From Paenibacillus oryzisoli (GTDB taxonomy: Bacteria; Bacillota; Bacilli; Paenibacillales; NBRC-103111): 64,000 nt of DNA. The stretch is taken from assembly GCF_001653565.1 (NCBI RefSeq), contig NZ_LYPB01000089.1, forward strand, positions 100,851-164,850, in the 5' to 3' direction. The position numbers were made by a program, and so were the translations under genes. A model generated the notes under the pieces. That model saw only the letters and a program-made list of their open reading frames with translations, ran no database searches and was not told the origin of the DNA. Below are positions 54,264 to 63,400 of this stretch, piece after piece. Each line of letters begins with the position of its first letter. The first letter of the stretch is position 1.

Positions 54264-54825
54264 CACATCAGGTCCTTTATCCCAAATTAAATCTATTTGT
54301 CATTTCCTCACCATGGCAACAAACTTACATCGAATGCGCTCGCTCATCTTCGAGGGGCTTCGATAAAAGTTTCCTCATATATCTATACCATATTAAACAT
54401 CTTCTCGATACCTATAACGGCTTAACTTCGCAAAAAGTTCAGATATTATGAAATATTTTTTAATGTATTTTCTGGGAATGGTTGAAAGCTCGTCTATTGA
54501 GGCGTACAAGTAAGGACCGATGGGCCAATCAGCCTATATTTCCGGGGAAATGAGATGGATTACATATTGTCAAATTGAGGGCCTAGTACGGGCGTTCGGG
54601 GTGCGATATGTGATCACTGCGCATGGAATTGTATTAACTGGAAATTGTACAGTTATTTAAGTAAAATTCCCTCGAAAACTTGATTTAACTGTAAAATATG
54701 TAGTTAAAAATGCCTTTTTCGTTCAGATCGAGTCAATTAATCAGATTTAACTGCAGGTTTTCCATCTATACTATTTTTGGGCAGATATCACCCATATTTA
54801 ACTGGATAAAATCCATCTATTCATC
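54264..54825. other. Gene-free stretch upstream of the SLH protease
   Basis: About 560 bases without a supported gene. The part next to the protease should hold its promoter. From about 54,627 on it carries palindromic repeat modules. I recognise no RNA gene. Confidence 0.65.
54627..54825. repeat. Intergenic palindrome-rich repeat, copy 2
   Basis: Palindromic modules TTAACTG-GAAATTGTA-CAGTTA (54,634-54,655) and TTAACTGTA...TAGTTAA (54,685-54,707) are followed by GATTTAACTGCAGG...TCCATCTA (54,743-54,768) and ATTTAACTGGAT...TCCATCTA (54,796-54,819). The last two start 53 bases apart. Confidence 0.65.
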
Positions 54826-54863
54826 CAAAAAAAACCCTCCCTACATTCAAGTAGGAAGGGTTT
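54826..54863 (-). terminator. Terminator of the nuo operon
   Basis: A 13-bp stem AAACCCTTCCTAC/GTAGGGAGGGTTT with a 6-base loop is followed by T residues on the minus strand, 14 bases past the nuoN stop. Confidence 0.93.
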
Positions 54864-54876
54864 CTTAATATAAGGA

Positions 54877-56388
54877 TTATTGGATAATAAAATCCTTGGT
54901 CAACATAAAGACATTCTCGATACCTTTCAGCACCAAATGAGGAACCACGCCAAGCGCCACGCTGATTAGCGCACATAACCAGACAGTTATGCCTAATGGC
55001 ATAGACACTTTGATCGGGGCTGGCTCATAATCACTGCGCATGAACATTTGACGCACAATGCTGAAATAGTAGTAGAACGAAACTACGCTGGTTGCGATCA
55101 TTAAAGCACCTAGCCAGTATTGTTGTGTCTGCATCGTTCCGAGGATGATGTACAGCTTACCGAAGAATCCGCCGGATAACGGTATACCCGCTAAAGAAAG
55201 AATGATCAATACCATCGCTACAGCTGTTAAAGGTGCACGATAGTAGAGACCCGCGTAGCCCTTGGCTTCAGTATGACCCTCTGCCTGCTCGATAATCATC
55301 AATACGGCGAAAGCACCGATGTTCATGAACATATACGCAATCAAATAGAAAATGAATTCAGAGAAGTTGGCATAATGCGTAGCCGAGAAATACGTTCCGA
55401 TTGGAACGAGTAGATAACCGGCATTCGCAATTCCCGAATAGGCAAGTAGCCTCTTCATATTCGTTTGCTTCAGCGCAATGAAATTCCCCACGACCATGGC
55501 AATTGCGGCCATAACGGATATCGCTAGGAATACATCGGATTGTAACTTGCTCTCTCCGAAATCGCTAAATCCGAACAAGATATAGAATACGCGGAACAAG
55601 ATCGCGAAACCGGCCGCTTTGGACACGACAGCCAAGAATGCCGTAACCGGTGTTGGCGCACCTTCATAAACATCCGGCGCCCAGCTGTGGAATGGTGCGG
55701 CCGCAATTTTGAACCCGAATCCTGCCAGCAGCAAGAAGAAAGCAACATACAATAGCGGCTCGTACGAAGTGACCAACGTTGGAAGAGCTGCGCCAATCTC
55801 TTGCAGATTCGCAGAACCAACCATCCCATACAAGAAGGACATACCATACAGGATAATTGCGGATGAAATACCGCCCATCACCAAGTATTTGAATGCTCCT
55901 TCATTGGATTTCTTGTCTTTCTTCTTCATAGCCACCATGAGGTAAGACGTAATGCTCAGCAATTCCAAGCCAACATAGAGTGTAATCAAATCCCCCGAGG
56001 ATGACATGATCATGGCCCCTAGGGCAGCCGGCAAATAGAAGTAATAATACTCCCCGACATGCGGGATGCTTTCTTCTTTCACGAAGCCTAAGCTCATGAA
56101 AACGATCAGTCCCGTACCGACAAGGGTACATAATTTAAGTAAATTCGAGAAATCGTCGACGCGATAGCTTTGATTCAGCAGTTGAATCGCTTCATCCGGA
56201 TTCAATTGTAAGACAACGAAAACGGCGGAGATCACGATGCCGACCAGGGTCAACCATCCGATTATGGAACGACTGACTCGGTTCGGCAGGACCAAATCCA
56301 AGAGAGATAGGATGATCGCGGTAGCAACCAGCGCAAGCTCAGGGAGCAGATACAATAAATCACTGGCATGGAGTCTAATCTGTTCCAC
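54877..56388 (-). CDS. nuoN: NADH-quinone oxidoreductase subunit N
   Basis: A 503-residue antiporter-like membrane subunit of the proton-pumping NDH-1 complex, with about 14 membrane helices. Family segments are TLYVGLELLSITSYLMVA near residue 133, GAFKYLVMGGISSAIILYG and RLLAYSGIANAGYLL. The start is GTG with GGAGGTTA 8 bases upstream; this ribosome site is formed by the last codons of nuoM, so the two are closely coupled. It is the last gene of the operon. Confidence 0.96.
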   Translation of the reverse strand: MEQIRLHASDLLYLLPELALVATAIILSLLDLVLPNRVSRSIIGWLTLVGIVISAVFVVLQLNPDEAIQLLNQSYRVDDFSNLLKLCTLVGTGLIVFMSLGFVKEESIPHVGEYYYFYLPAALGAMIMSSSGDLITLYVGLELLSITSYLMVAMKKKDKKSNEGAFKYLVMGGISSAIILYGMSFLYGMVGSANLQEIGAALPTLVTSYEPLLYVAFFLLLAGFGFKIAAAPFHSWAPDVYEGAPTPVTAFLAVVSKAAGFAILFRVFYILFGFSDFGESKLQSDVFLAISVMAAIAMVVGNFIALKQTNMKRLLAYSGIANAGYLLVPIGTYFSATHYANFSEFIFYLIAYMFMNIGAFAVLMIIEQAEGHTEAKGYAGLYYRAPLTAVAMVLIILSLAGIPLSGGFFGKLYIILGTMQTQQYWLGALMIATSVVSFYYYFSIVRQMFMRSDYEPAPIKVSMPLGITVWLCALISVALGVVPHLVLKGIENVFMLTKDFIIQ

Positions 56389-56392
56389 TGGA

Positions 56393-58015
56393 CTAACCTC
56401 CTATCTTCCCGGCTACGCTATGGATCAATTGATCCAAGCTGCCAATGGTTTGTTGAAGCGGCTGACTCAGCACGCTTGGGTACACGCCCAGCAAGAGAAT
56501 GAACGCGACCAAGGTAATCATCGGCACAGCCTCGATGAGACGCGCGTCGCGCATCCCTTGCTGCAAGAGGCTCGGCTGCTGAGGGCCGAACGTAATGTTC
56601 AGTACCCCACGCAGCACGTAAACCGCTGCGAAGATAATACCCAATGTACCGACAATGGCGTACACGCGGTGCGTTTCAAAGAGTCCGACGAACGCGAGGA
56701 ACTCACTGATGAAACCGGATAAGCCTGGCAATCCGAGCGAGGCCATGCCCCCAATCAGCAGAATACCGCTGATGAAGGGGATATTGCGAGCGAGGCCGCC
56801 CAAGCGATCGAGCTGCGTGGTCTCGGTTCGCTCGTAGATGCTGCCGACGAGCAGGAACATCAGAGCTGAAATCAACCCGTGCGAGATCAACTGGAACACG
56901 GCCCCTTGCAGACCTGCGATGTTGAAAGCGGCAAGTCCCAACAGGACGATGCCCATGTGGCTGATACTCGAGTAGGCGAGCACGAGTTTGAAGTCCTTTT
57001 GGACCATCGCGAGAAGTGCGCCATACACGATGTTAATGACGCCAAGGAGAGCGAGTACCCACGCCCATTGCTGGGCTTCTCCCGGGAAGAACAGAATGCC
57101 GAAACGGATAAGGCCGTAGGCCCCCATTTTGAGCAAAATCCCGGAGTGAATCATAACAACAGCAGGCGGAGCCTCAGTATGCACTTTCAGCATCCACGTA
57201 TGGAACGGGAAGATCGGTAGCTTGATCCCGAATGCAACCAGCAGCATGATGAACACGGTCCATTTCATCGCTTGACTCATAAAGAATGGCGTACCGCTCT
57301 GATTCACATAAGCCTCAGGGGCTTGCAATAGATTGTGTGCAATCGTATGAATGTCGCCGCTATAGTAGATGATAGCCTCTGTCTGCGATGGATCTTGATT
57401 AAACCCTGCAGTCGTAACCAGAATCAGGAAGGCAATCAGCATAATCGCTGAGCCTAAACCGTTATACAGCAAGAAGCGATTAGCTGCCTGCTCTCGGTTC
57501 ATATACCCCCAAATTCCGATCAAGAAGAACATCGGCACGAGTGTAATTTCGAAGAACAGGAAGAACAAGAACAGATCCTGCGCCATGAATACGCCGAACA
57601 TCCCCACTTCTAGCAAAAGAAACAGAATGAAATACGTTTTCCAACGTTTCTTAATGTAAACGGACGCCAATGCGGCCATCGACGAAATCAGTGCCGTTAG
57701 GAAGACGAGTGGCAACGAAATGCCATCGACAGCTAACGAATATTTAAACTCGAAGAAGAATTGTGTAATTTGCTGAATTCCCTCATGATTTAAGGGGACT
57801 TTGATCCAACTTAACTGTTCTTTGTATTGAAGTGGATCCCCTTGATAGTTATAGTCCACATACAGCCATGCTGCCAGAATTAACGGAATCAGCGTCGTAA
57901 CAATTCCAACGGTTTTGATCAGACGTCCACGATCTCCTCGAAGGAAGAGCAGGACAAGCACACCAAGCAGAGGTGAGAAGGCAATCATACTAAGAATAGG
58001 TAAGTTAGCCGGCAT
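56393..58015 (-). CDS. nuoM: NADH-quinone oxidoreductase subunit M
   Basis: A 540-residue antiporter-like membrane subunit with about 14 helices. FFLFFEITLVPMFFLIGIWG (conserved Glu of helix 5) and PFHTWMLKVHTEAPPAVVMI identify NuoM, and LAYSSISHMGIVLLGL is also typical. I start at MPANLPILSM (58015) with AAGGAGG 8 bases upstream. The start lies inside the end of nuoL. Confidence 0.95.
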   Translation of the reverse strand: MPANLPILSMIAFSPLLGVLVLLFLRGDRGRLIKTVGIVTTLIPLILAAWLYVDYNYQGDPLQYKEQLSWIKVPLNHEGIQQITQFFFEFKYSLAVDGISLPLVFLTALISSMAALASVYIKKRWKTYFILFLLLEVGMFGVFMAQDLFLFFLFFEITLVPMFFLIGIWGYMNREQAANRFLLYNGLGSAIMLIAFLILVTTAGFNQDPSQTEAIIYYSGDIHTIAHNLLQAPEAYVNQSGTPFFMSQAMKWTVFIMLLVAFGIKLPIFPFHTWMLKVHTEAPPAVVMIHSGILLKMGAYGLIRFGILFFPGEAQQWAWVLALLGVINIVYGALLAMVQKDFKLVLAYSSISHMGIVLLGLAAFNIAGLQGAVFQLISHGLISALMFLLVGSIYERTETTQLDRLGGLARNIPFISGILLIGGMASLGLPGLSGFISEFLAFVGLFETHRVYAIVGTLGIIFAAVYVLRGVLNITFGPQQPSLLQQGMRDARLIEAVPMITLVAFILLLGVYPSVLSQPLQQTIGSLDQLIHSVAGKIGG

Positions 58016-59927
58016 GTATGAACCTCCTTCCTGCAATGGCAAGTGCCAGAATCAGCATCCCGAGCAGCATGATGACCCCGTAGGACTGCAGTTGACCATT
58101 TTGGAGTCGAGAGCCTAAGCGTCCAAGACTGACCACGGTGAAAGCAACTAAGCGCACAATCCCATCAATGATATAAATATCAATGAATTCTAGGATATAG
58201 CCTAGACCGCGAAGCGGTTTGACAATAATAGCCTCATAGATCTCATCGATGAAATATTTGCGATTAAGCAACGTGTACAACCAAGGCATTTTACCCGAAA
58301 CGACGTCCCGAGGGATCGTGCGTTTGAGGTACATCAGATAGCCCAATCCAATTCCTAACAAGCCAGCTAACGTGGATAAAATAATAACCATCCAATTGGC
58401 CGTTTCCTCATGCTCCTGCCCTGTCAGCCAATGACCCAGCCATTCGTTGAATGGCGTATTCACGAAGCCTGCAACTACAGCAAGCACAGCCAGAATAATC
58501 AGCGGTGCCGTCATGGACGCAGGTGATTCATGCGGTTCATGCGCGTGGCCATGAGCATGATCATCTTGATCCTCCGAAGCCACTGGCTTCGCTCTAGACG
58601 AGCCCATAAAGACGAGGAAGAACAGGCGGGACATGTAGAAGGCGGTGAAGAACGCCGCGATCACACCAACCCAGAACAGAAGCTGGTTATGCTCGTACGC
58701 TTCCGTTAGAATCATATCCTTCGACCAGAAGCCTGCGAATGGGAAGATACCAGCTAAAGCCAGCGTACCAATCGCAAAGGTCCATGTGGTGATTTTCATT
58801 TTGCGGGATAAGCCGCCCATTTCGTTAATATTCTGCGTATGAACAGCGTGAATCACGCTACCTGCACCCAAGAAGAGCAGCGCTTTGAAGAAGGCGTGCG
58901 TGAATAAGTGGAACATACCAGACGTAATCGAAACGCCAATCCCTAGCGCCATCATCATGTAGCCGAGTTGACTCACCGTAGAGTAAGCGAGAATCCGCTT
59001 GATATCGTTCTGGGCAACACCGATTGTTGCTGCAAAGATGGCGGTAAACCCACCTACATAAGCAACGACCATCAAAGCATCCGGTGAAGCGTGGAAAATA
59101 TCAAACGTCCGCGCCACAAGGTATACCCCTGCAGCAACCATCGTTGCGGCATGGATTAGCGCCGAAATCGGCGTTGGCCCTTCCATGGCATCAGGTAGCC
59201 ATGTGTGCAGCGGGAATTGCCCTGATTTCCCCATCGCTCCGATGAAAATCAGAACTGCGATCCATGTGACGATCGTAGGGTCTATTTTGCCAGTGGTGAA
59301 GGCATTATGTATGGATGTGAAGTCTAGCGCGTGCCCTGGCATGTAGAGATACAGCAACAGGATCGCAATAAACAAGCCCACATCTCCAATGCGGGTGACG
59401 ATGAATGCCTTTTTGGCGGCAGCCTTCGCCTCCGGCTTGAAGTACCAGAATCCAACGAGCAAGAAGGAACATACCCCGACTAGCTCCCAGAAGATGTATA
59501 GCTCTAGCATATTTTCAGAAATAACAAGGCCTAGCATGGAGAAGGAGAACAGCGCGATATAACTGAAGAACACGTGAATACGCTCGTCGCCTTTCATGTA
59601 GCCCTTGGAATAAATGTTCACCAGAAGCGAAACTAGAGTGACAATTACAAGCATGAGGGAGTTCAAATTCGTGACCTCAAACCCCATTTTCAGCGTAAAA
59701 TCGCCAACCTGCAGCCAGTTCATTTTATCCCACGTGAAATCCTCAACATTGCCGCCAATGCGCTCCACAAAAATGAGCAAAGCCACAATAAATGAAAGCA
59801 GCATCGCAAAAATGCTAATGTAAATTCCTAAATCTTTTAGTTGACGCCCCATTGCCGTAAGCGCTAGAAAAGCAAGCAACGGAAACAATGGAATGAGCCA
59901 GGCGTACTGTGAATAGTCCGATACCAT
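58005..59927 (-). CDS. nuoL: NADH-quinone oxidoreductase subunit L
   Basis: A 640-residue membrane subunit with about 16 helices and the lateral C-terminal helix typical of NuoL. Key segments are FWELVGVCSFLLVGFW near residue 150, GKSGQFPLHTWLPDAMEGPT near 234 and ILAYSTVSQLGYMM. A His-rich loop (DDHAHGHAHEPHE) lies near residue 455, between helices; such loops vary in the family. GGAGG precedes the ATG and is supplied by the nuoK-nuoL gap of 15 bases. Confidence 0.96.
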   Translation of the reverse strand: MVSDYSQYAWLIPLFPLLAFLALTAMGRQLKDLGIYISIFAMLLSFIVALLIFVERIGGNVEDFTWDKMNWLQVGDFTLKMGFEVTNLNSLMLVIVTLVSLLVNIYSKGYMKGDERIHVFFSYIALFSFSMLGLVISENMLELYIFWELVGVCSFLLVGFWYFKPEAKAAAKKAFIVTRIGDVGLFIAILLLYLYMPGHALDFTSIHNAFTTGKIDPTIVTWIAVLIFIGAMGKSGQFPLHTWLPDAMEGPTPISALIHAATMVAAGVYLVARTFDIFHASPDALMVVAYVGGFTAIFAATIGVAQNDIKRILAYSTVSQLGYMMMALGIGVSITSGMFHLFTHAFFKALLFLGAGSVIHAVHTQNINEMGGLSRKMKITTWTFAIGTLALAGIFPFAGFWSKDMILTEAYEHNQLLFWVGVIAAFFTAFYMSRLFFLVFMGSSRAKPVASEDQDDHAHGHAHEPHESPASMTAPLIILAVLAVVAGFVNTPFNEWLGHWLTGQEHEETANWMVIILSTLAGLLGIGLGYLMYLKRTIPRDVVSGKMPWLYTLLNRKYFIDEIYEAIIVKPLRGLGYILEFIDIYIIDGIVRLVAFTVVSLGRLGSRLQNGQLQSYGVIMLLGMLILALAIAGRRFIHAG

Positions 59928-59942
59928 AGCCTTGTTAGCCTC

Positions 59943-60254
59943 CTAGCGCTTCATAGAATCCAAATCTGTCACTTCGACGGTACCTTTATTTCGGTAAATC
60001 GTGATCAATATGGCAATTCCCACAGCCGCCTCAGCAGCTGCAATCGTAATGTTGAAGAGAGAGAAGATATGCCCCGTCAATGCGGGGTGATCTCCTAGCT
60101 TCGAGAAGGCAATCAAATTCAAGTTCACCGCATTAAGCATAAGCTCGATGGAGAGCAGGACGATTACCCCGTTTTTCTTCGTTAATGCACCGTATAGCCC
60201 AATGCAGAATAGGATCGCCGCTAAGGTCAGATAAGGAGTAATTATGTTACCCAA
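59943..60254 (-). CDS. nuoK: NADH-quinone oxidoreductase subunit K
   Basis: A 103-residue membrane subunit with three helices. The conserved buried glutamates are present in LLSIELMLNAVNLN (near residue 36) and ITIAAAEAAVGIAI (near residue 72). The start is TTG at 60254 with AGGAGG upstream, overlapping the end of nuoJ. The length matches the family. Confidence 0.95.
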   Translation of the reverse strand: MGNIITPYLTLAAILFCIGLYGALTKKNGVIVLLSIELMLNAVNLNLIAFSKLGDHPALTGHIFSLFNITIAAAEAAVGIAILITIYRNKGTVEVTDLDSMKR

Positions 60255-60256
60255 CG

Positions 60257-60787
60257 CTAATCCTCCTCTCTCTTGGCAACTACGATAGCACCGATGAACG
60301 CTACCGTCAGCAGCACGGACATGATTTCGAAGGGAATAACATGTACGTTATACAGCAGCTTCCCGATTTCGAGCGTATTATCCTTGCCTGCATCCAATGT
60401 CCCTGAAGAGACGAAAGTCGACTTCTGAATCGCATAGAACAAAACGCCGAACAATCCGACTGCTCCAAGTATCGCCAAGCCTTCATGCCATGGACGTTTA
60501 GGTCCCTCGTCTTCACCTTGTCTATGCTTCGTCATCATAATCCCGAAAATCATCAGAATGGAGATGGCACCGGCATAAATCAAGACCTGCACGAAAGCGA
60601 CAAACTCTGCTTCAAGGATGACATATAAGCCAGCCAGGCTGATAAACGTCAGGGCCACTGCTACAACCATGTGCACGACTTTCGTAAAAGAGATCATGAA
60701 GATCGCCCCACCGATCGCGAGCAGCGCGAAAATGAAGAACGCCCAACTCGTACCGCTGGATAAGAAATCGCCGAGTCCACTAAACAT
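60257..60787 (-). CDS. nuoJ: NADH-quinone oxidoreductase subunit J
   Basis: A 176-residue membrane subunit with five helices. The family segment FVAFVQVLIYAGAISILMIF lies near residues 63-82. The start ATG overlaps the nuoI stop by 8 bases, and the stop lies 2 bases from the nuoK start. The length is typical for Bacillales-type NuoJ. Confidence 0.95.
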   Translation of the reverse strand: MFSGLGDFLSSGTSWAFFIFALLAIGGAIFMISFTKVVHMVVAVALTFISLAGLYVILEAEFVAFVQVLIYAGAISILMIFGIMMTKHRQGEDEGPKRPWHEGLAILGAVGLFGVLFYAIQKSTFVSSGTLDAGKDNTLEIGKLLYNVHVIPFEIMSVLLTVAFIGAIVVAKREED

Positions 60788-61232
60788 CTTTCTTCGCGCC
60801 CCCTTTAGGCATCGCAGAGTTGTTCTCTTGACGAATGTTTTGGGTGTTGTTGCTCAGCCACTCCATATTCTTGAACAAGTCATCCCGACTGTAGGAACTA
60901 AGCTCAAAATTGTTCGTCATCACGATCGCTTCTGTCGGACACACCTCTGTGCACAGGTCGCACAGAATACAAATTTCGAAGTTGATGTCATACGTATCAA
61001 TGACCTTCCCCTTTTTCTCAGGGTCTGGGTTTGCTTTTCCAGTTAACGTAATACACTCCGTCGGGCACACACGCGCACATTGATTGCACACAATGCATTT
61101 CTCAGGATCAAAATATTGAATACCACGAAAGCGATCCGGCATTTTAATCGGAACTTCGGGATATGCGTACGTTACTTTCTTCTCAGTCAAATGCTTGAAC
61201 GTGAAGCCTAAACCTTTCATAATGCCCTTCAT
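60780..61232 (-). CDS. nuoI: NADH-quinone oxidoreductase subunit I (two [4Fe-4S] clusters)
   Basis: A 150-residue peripheral subunit carrying two ferredoxin-type clusters, CIVCNQCARVCPTECI and CILCDLCTEVCPTEAIV (near residues 47-62 and 88-104), that pass electrons toward quinone. I start at MKGIMKGLGF (61232) with AAGGAG 9 bases upstream; the 11-residue extension to 61265 would use no ribosome site. A basic GGAKKDV tail closes the protein. Confidence 0.96.
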   Translation of the reverse strand: MKGIMKGLGFTFKHLTEKKVTYAYPEVPIKMPDRFRGIQYFDPEKCIVCNQCARVCPTECITLTGKANPDPEKKGKVIDTYDINFEICILCDLCTEVCPTEAIVMTNNFELSSYSRDDLFKNMEWLSNNTQNIRQENNSAMPKGGAKKDV

Positions 61233-61292
61233 GTGTTTCAACTCCTTCAAGTTTCGCGAGAGCAAAACTAACTACTTCTTAAGCAACTATAC

Positions 61293-62297
61293 TTAAAAGA
61301 TGGTCATGATAATCGCCGTCACCAACATATTGACTAGTGCCAGTGGTAATAGCACTTTCCAGCCGAACCCCATCAATTGATCAATTCGAACACGTGGCAG
61401 TGTCGCCCGCAGCCAGAAGAGGAAGAACACGACCGATGAGAATTTCAACAGGAACCAGATAACACCTGGAATGAAATCAAGGAATCCGAATGGCGCATGC
61501 CATCCACCAAGGAAAATCAGACTCACCAGTGAAGCAATGACGAAGACGTACACATACTCGGATAGCATGAAAAAAGCGAAGCGGAATCCGCTGTATTCCA
61601 CATGGTAGCCCGCAACGAGCTCAGATTCTGCCTCAGGCAAGTCAAACGGCGTCCGATTCAGCTCCGACACACCCGCAATCACGAAGATAATGAAACCTAG
61701 GATCTGCGGAATGAAATTCCAGTGCCAGAAGCCGCCTGTTTGATGATCGACAATGGTATGCAGATTGAGACTGCCCGTCATCATAATGACACCAACAACG
61801 GAAATGACTAACGGAACTTCATAACTAATCATTTGGGCTGCGGAACGCATGCCGCCGAGTAACGCATATTTATTGTTGGATGCCCAACCGCCCAGAATAA
61901 TTCCGATGGTTGAGATTCCTGTTAGTGCTACGTAATAAAGCAATCCCACATTCAGATTCGCGCCAAACATCCGATCAGAGAAGGGAATCGTCGCAATGAT
62001 CGTAAAAGACGGGATAAAGGTAATGATCGGTGCGAGTATGAAAAGTTCACGCTCAGCCTTCTTAGGAATTGTATCTTCCTTAATGAGGAGCTTGAATACG
62101 TCGGCAACGCTCTGCAACAGCCCGAATGGTCCTGTACGGTTCGGCCCAATCCGCAATTGCATCCACCCGATAACTTTACGCTCGAAGTAGATCGCATATG
62201 TAACGAAACCGAGAACGAGCATGAGCATCACGACGCCCCAGAATAGAAACACGAAGAAGTTCGTCCATGTCAGACTCTCTTCTAATAAATTGACCAT
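61293..62297 (-). CDS. nuoH: NADH-quinone oxidoreductase subunit H
   Basis: A 334-residue membrane subunit with about eight helices that forms part of the quinone site. Signature segments are RKVIGWMQLRIGPNRTGPFG near residue 35 and ELNRTPFDLPEAESELVAGY near 213. The ATG overlaps the nuoD stop (TAATG), so translation is coupled. nuoE, F and G, which often lie between D and H, are absent here. Confidence 0.96.
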   Translation of the reverse strand: MVNLLEESLTWTNFFVFLFWGVVMLMLVLGFVTYAIYFERKVIGWMQLRIGPNRTGPFGLLQSVADVFKLLIKEDTIPKKAERELFILAPIITFIPSFTIIATIPFSDRMFGANLNVGLLYYVALTGISTIGIILGGWASNNKYALLGGMRSAAQMISYEVPLVISVVGVIMMTGSLNLHTIVDHQTGGFWHWNFIPQILGFIIFVIAGVSELNRTPFDLPEAESELVAGYHVEYSGFRFAFFMLSEYVYVFVIASLVSLIFLGGWHAPFGFLDFIPGVIWFLLKFSSVVFFLFWLRATLPRVRIDQLMGFGWKVLLPLALVNMLVTAIIMTIF

Positions 62298-63397
62298 TAG
62301 GCATCCACCTCCCCAACGACAATATCAATGCCGCCAAGAATCGTAATTAGATTGGTCATCGACTCGCCAACCAGCAGCTTGGGCAATATTTGCAGATTCA
62401 CGAAGGATGGTCTACGGAATTTCAGGCGGTAAGGCTCTTGCTTACCTCGGGAAATAATATGACAGCCAATTTCCCCACGCGGAGACTCAATTGCTGCATA
62501 GATTTCGCCTTCTGGCGGGCGGATGACTCTCGGCACTTTGCCCATCGTTTCGCCTCCCTCAGGGAACACGTCTAGGGCTTGTTCCAGGATGCGAAGAGAC
62601 TGTTTTATTTCTTCCATACGAATCAAATATCGGTCATAGCAATCCCCGCCACTGCGCACAGGCACATCGAATTTAAAGCGGCTGTACAGGCTGTAGGGCT
62701 GCGTTTTGCGAATATCCCAATCTACACCCGTACAACGCAGGTTCGCTCCACTAAGGCCATACGCAATGGCTGTCTCTGCGTCATATTTGCCCACGCCCTT
62801 GATACGTGAAAGGAAGATCTCATTTCCGGTGACAAGTGTGTGATACTCTTCTAATTTGCCGTACATATAAGGCACGAATTTCCGGACCTTTTCAATCCAA
62901 CCATCAGGTGCGTCCCATTTCACGCCGCCAACACGCATGTAGTTGTACGTCAAACGCGCGCCGCATAGTTCATTGAATAGATCGATAATAATCTCACGGT
63001 CACGGAACGCATACAAGAACGGGCTCATAGCCCCGATATCCAGCAAGTATGTTCCCCACCACACCATGTGAGAGGCGATTCGCTGCAGCTCCATCACGAT
63101 TAATCGGAGGAATTCTGCGCGTTCTGGGACTTCTAATTGCATCATTCTCTCTACAGCGTTAACTAACGCGTAGTTGGTCGTCATCGCCGATACATAATCC
63201 ATGCGGTCTGTGTACGGGATAATTTGGGTATAGCTGAGGTTCTCAGCCAGTTTCTCTGTTCCTCTATGTAAGTAGCCCATAACGGGTATGGCTTCTCGAA
63301 TGATTTCACCATCCAACTTTACAATCACGCGGAAAACGCCATGCGTACTTGGATGCTGAGGACCAACGTTTAACAGGAGCTCTTCTGTCCGTAACAC
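62297..63397 (-). CDS. nuoD: NADH-quinone oxidoreductase subunit D
   Basis: A 366-residue 49-kDa-type subunit that binds quinone with NuoB. Family segments are LNVGPQHPSTHGVFRVIVKL at the N-terminus, GYLHRGTEKLAE near residue 42 and ESPRGEIGCHIISRG near 308. The usual C-terminal arginine (in place of Asp/Arg ends) is not present; the protein ends DIVVGEVDA. The start is GTG with GGAGGTG 8 bases upstream, lying within the last codons of nuoC. Confidence 0.96.
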   Translation of the reverse strand: MLRTEELLLNVGPQHPSTHGVFRVIVKLDGEIIREAIPVMGYLHRGTEKLAENLSYTQIIPYTDRMDYVSAMTTNYALVNAVERMMQLEVPERAEFLRLIVMELQRIASHMVWWGTYLLDIGAMSPFLYAFRDREIIIDLFNELCGARLTYNYMRVGGVKWDAPDGWIEKVRKFVPYMYGKLEEYHTLVTGNEIFLSRIKGVGKYDAETAIAYGLSGANLRCTGVDWDIRKTQPYSLYSRFKFDVPVRSGGDCYDRYLIRMEEIKQSLRILEQALDVFPEGGETMGKVPRVIRPPEGEIYAAIESPRGEIGCHIISRGKQEPYRLKFRRPSFVNLQILPKLLVGESMTNLITILGGIDIVVGEVDA

Positions 63398-63400
63398 GTG

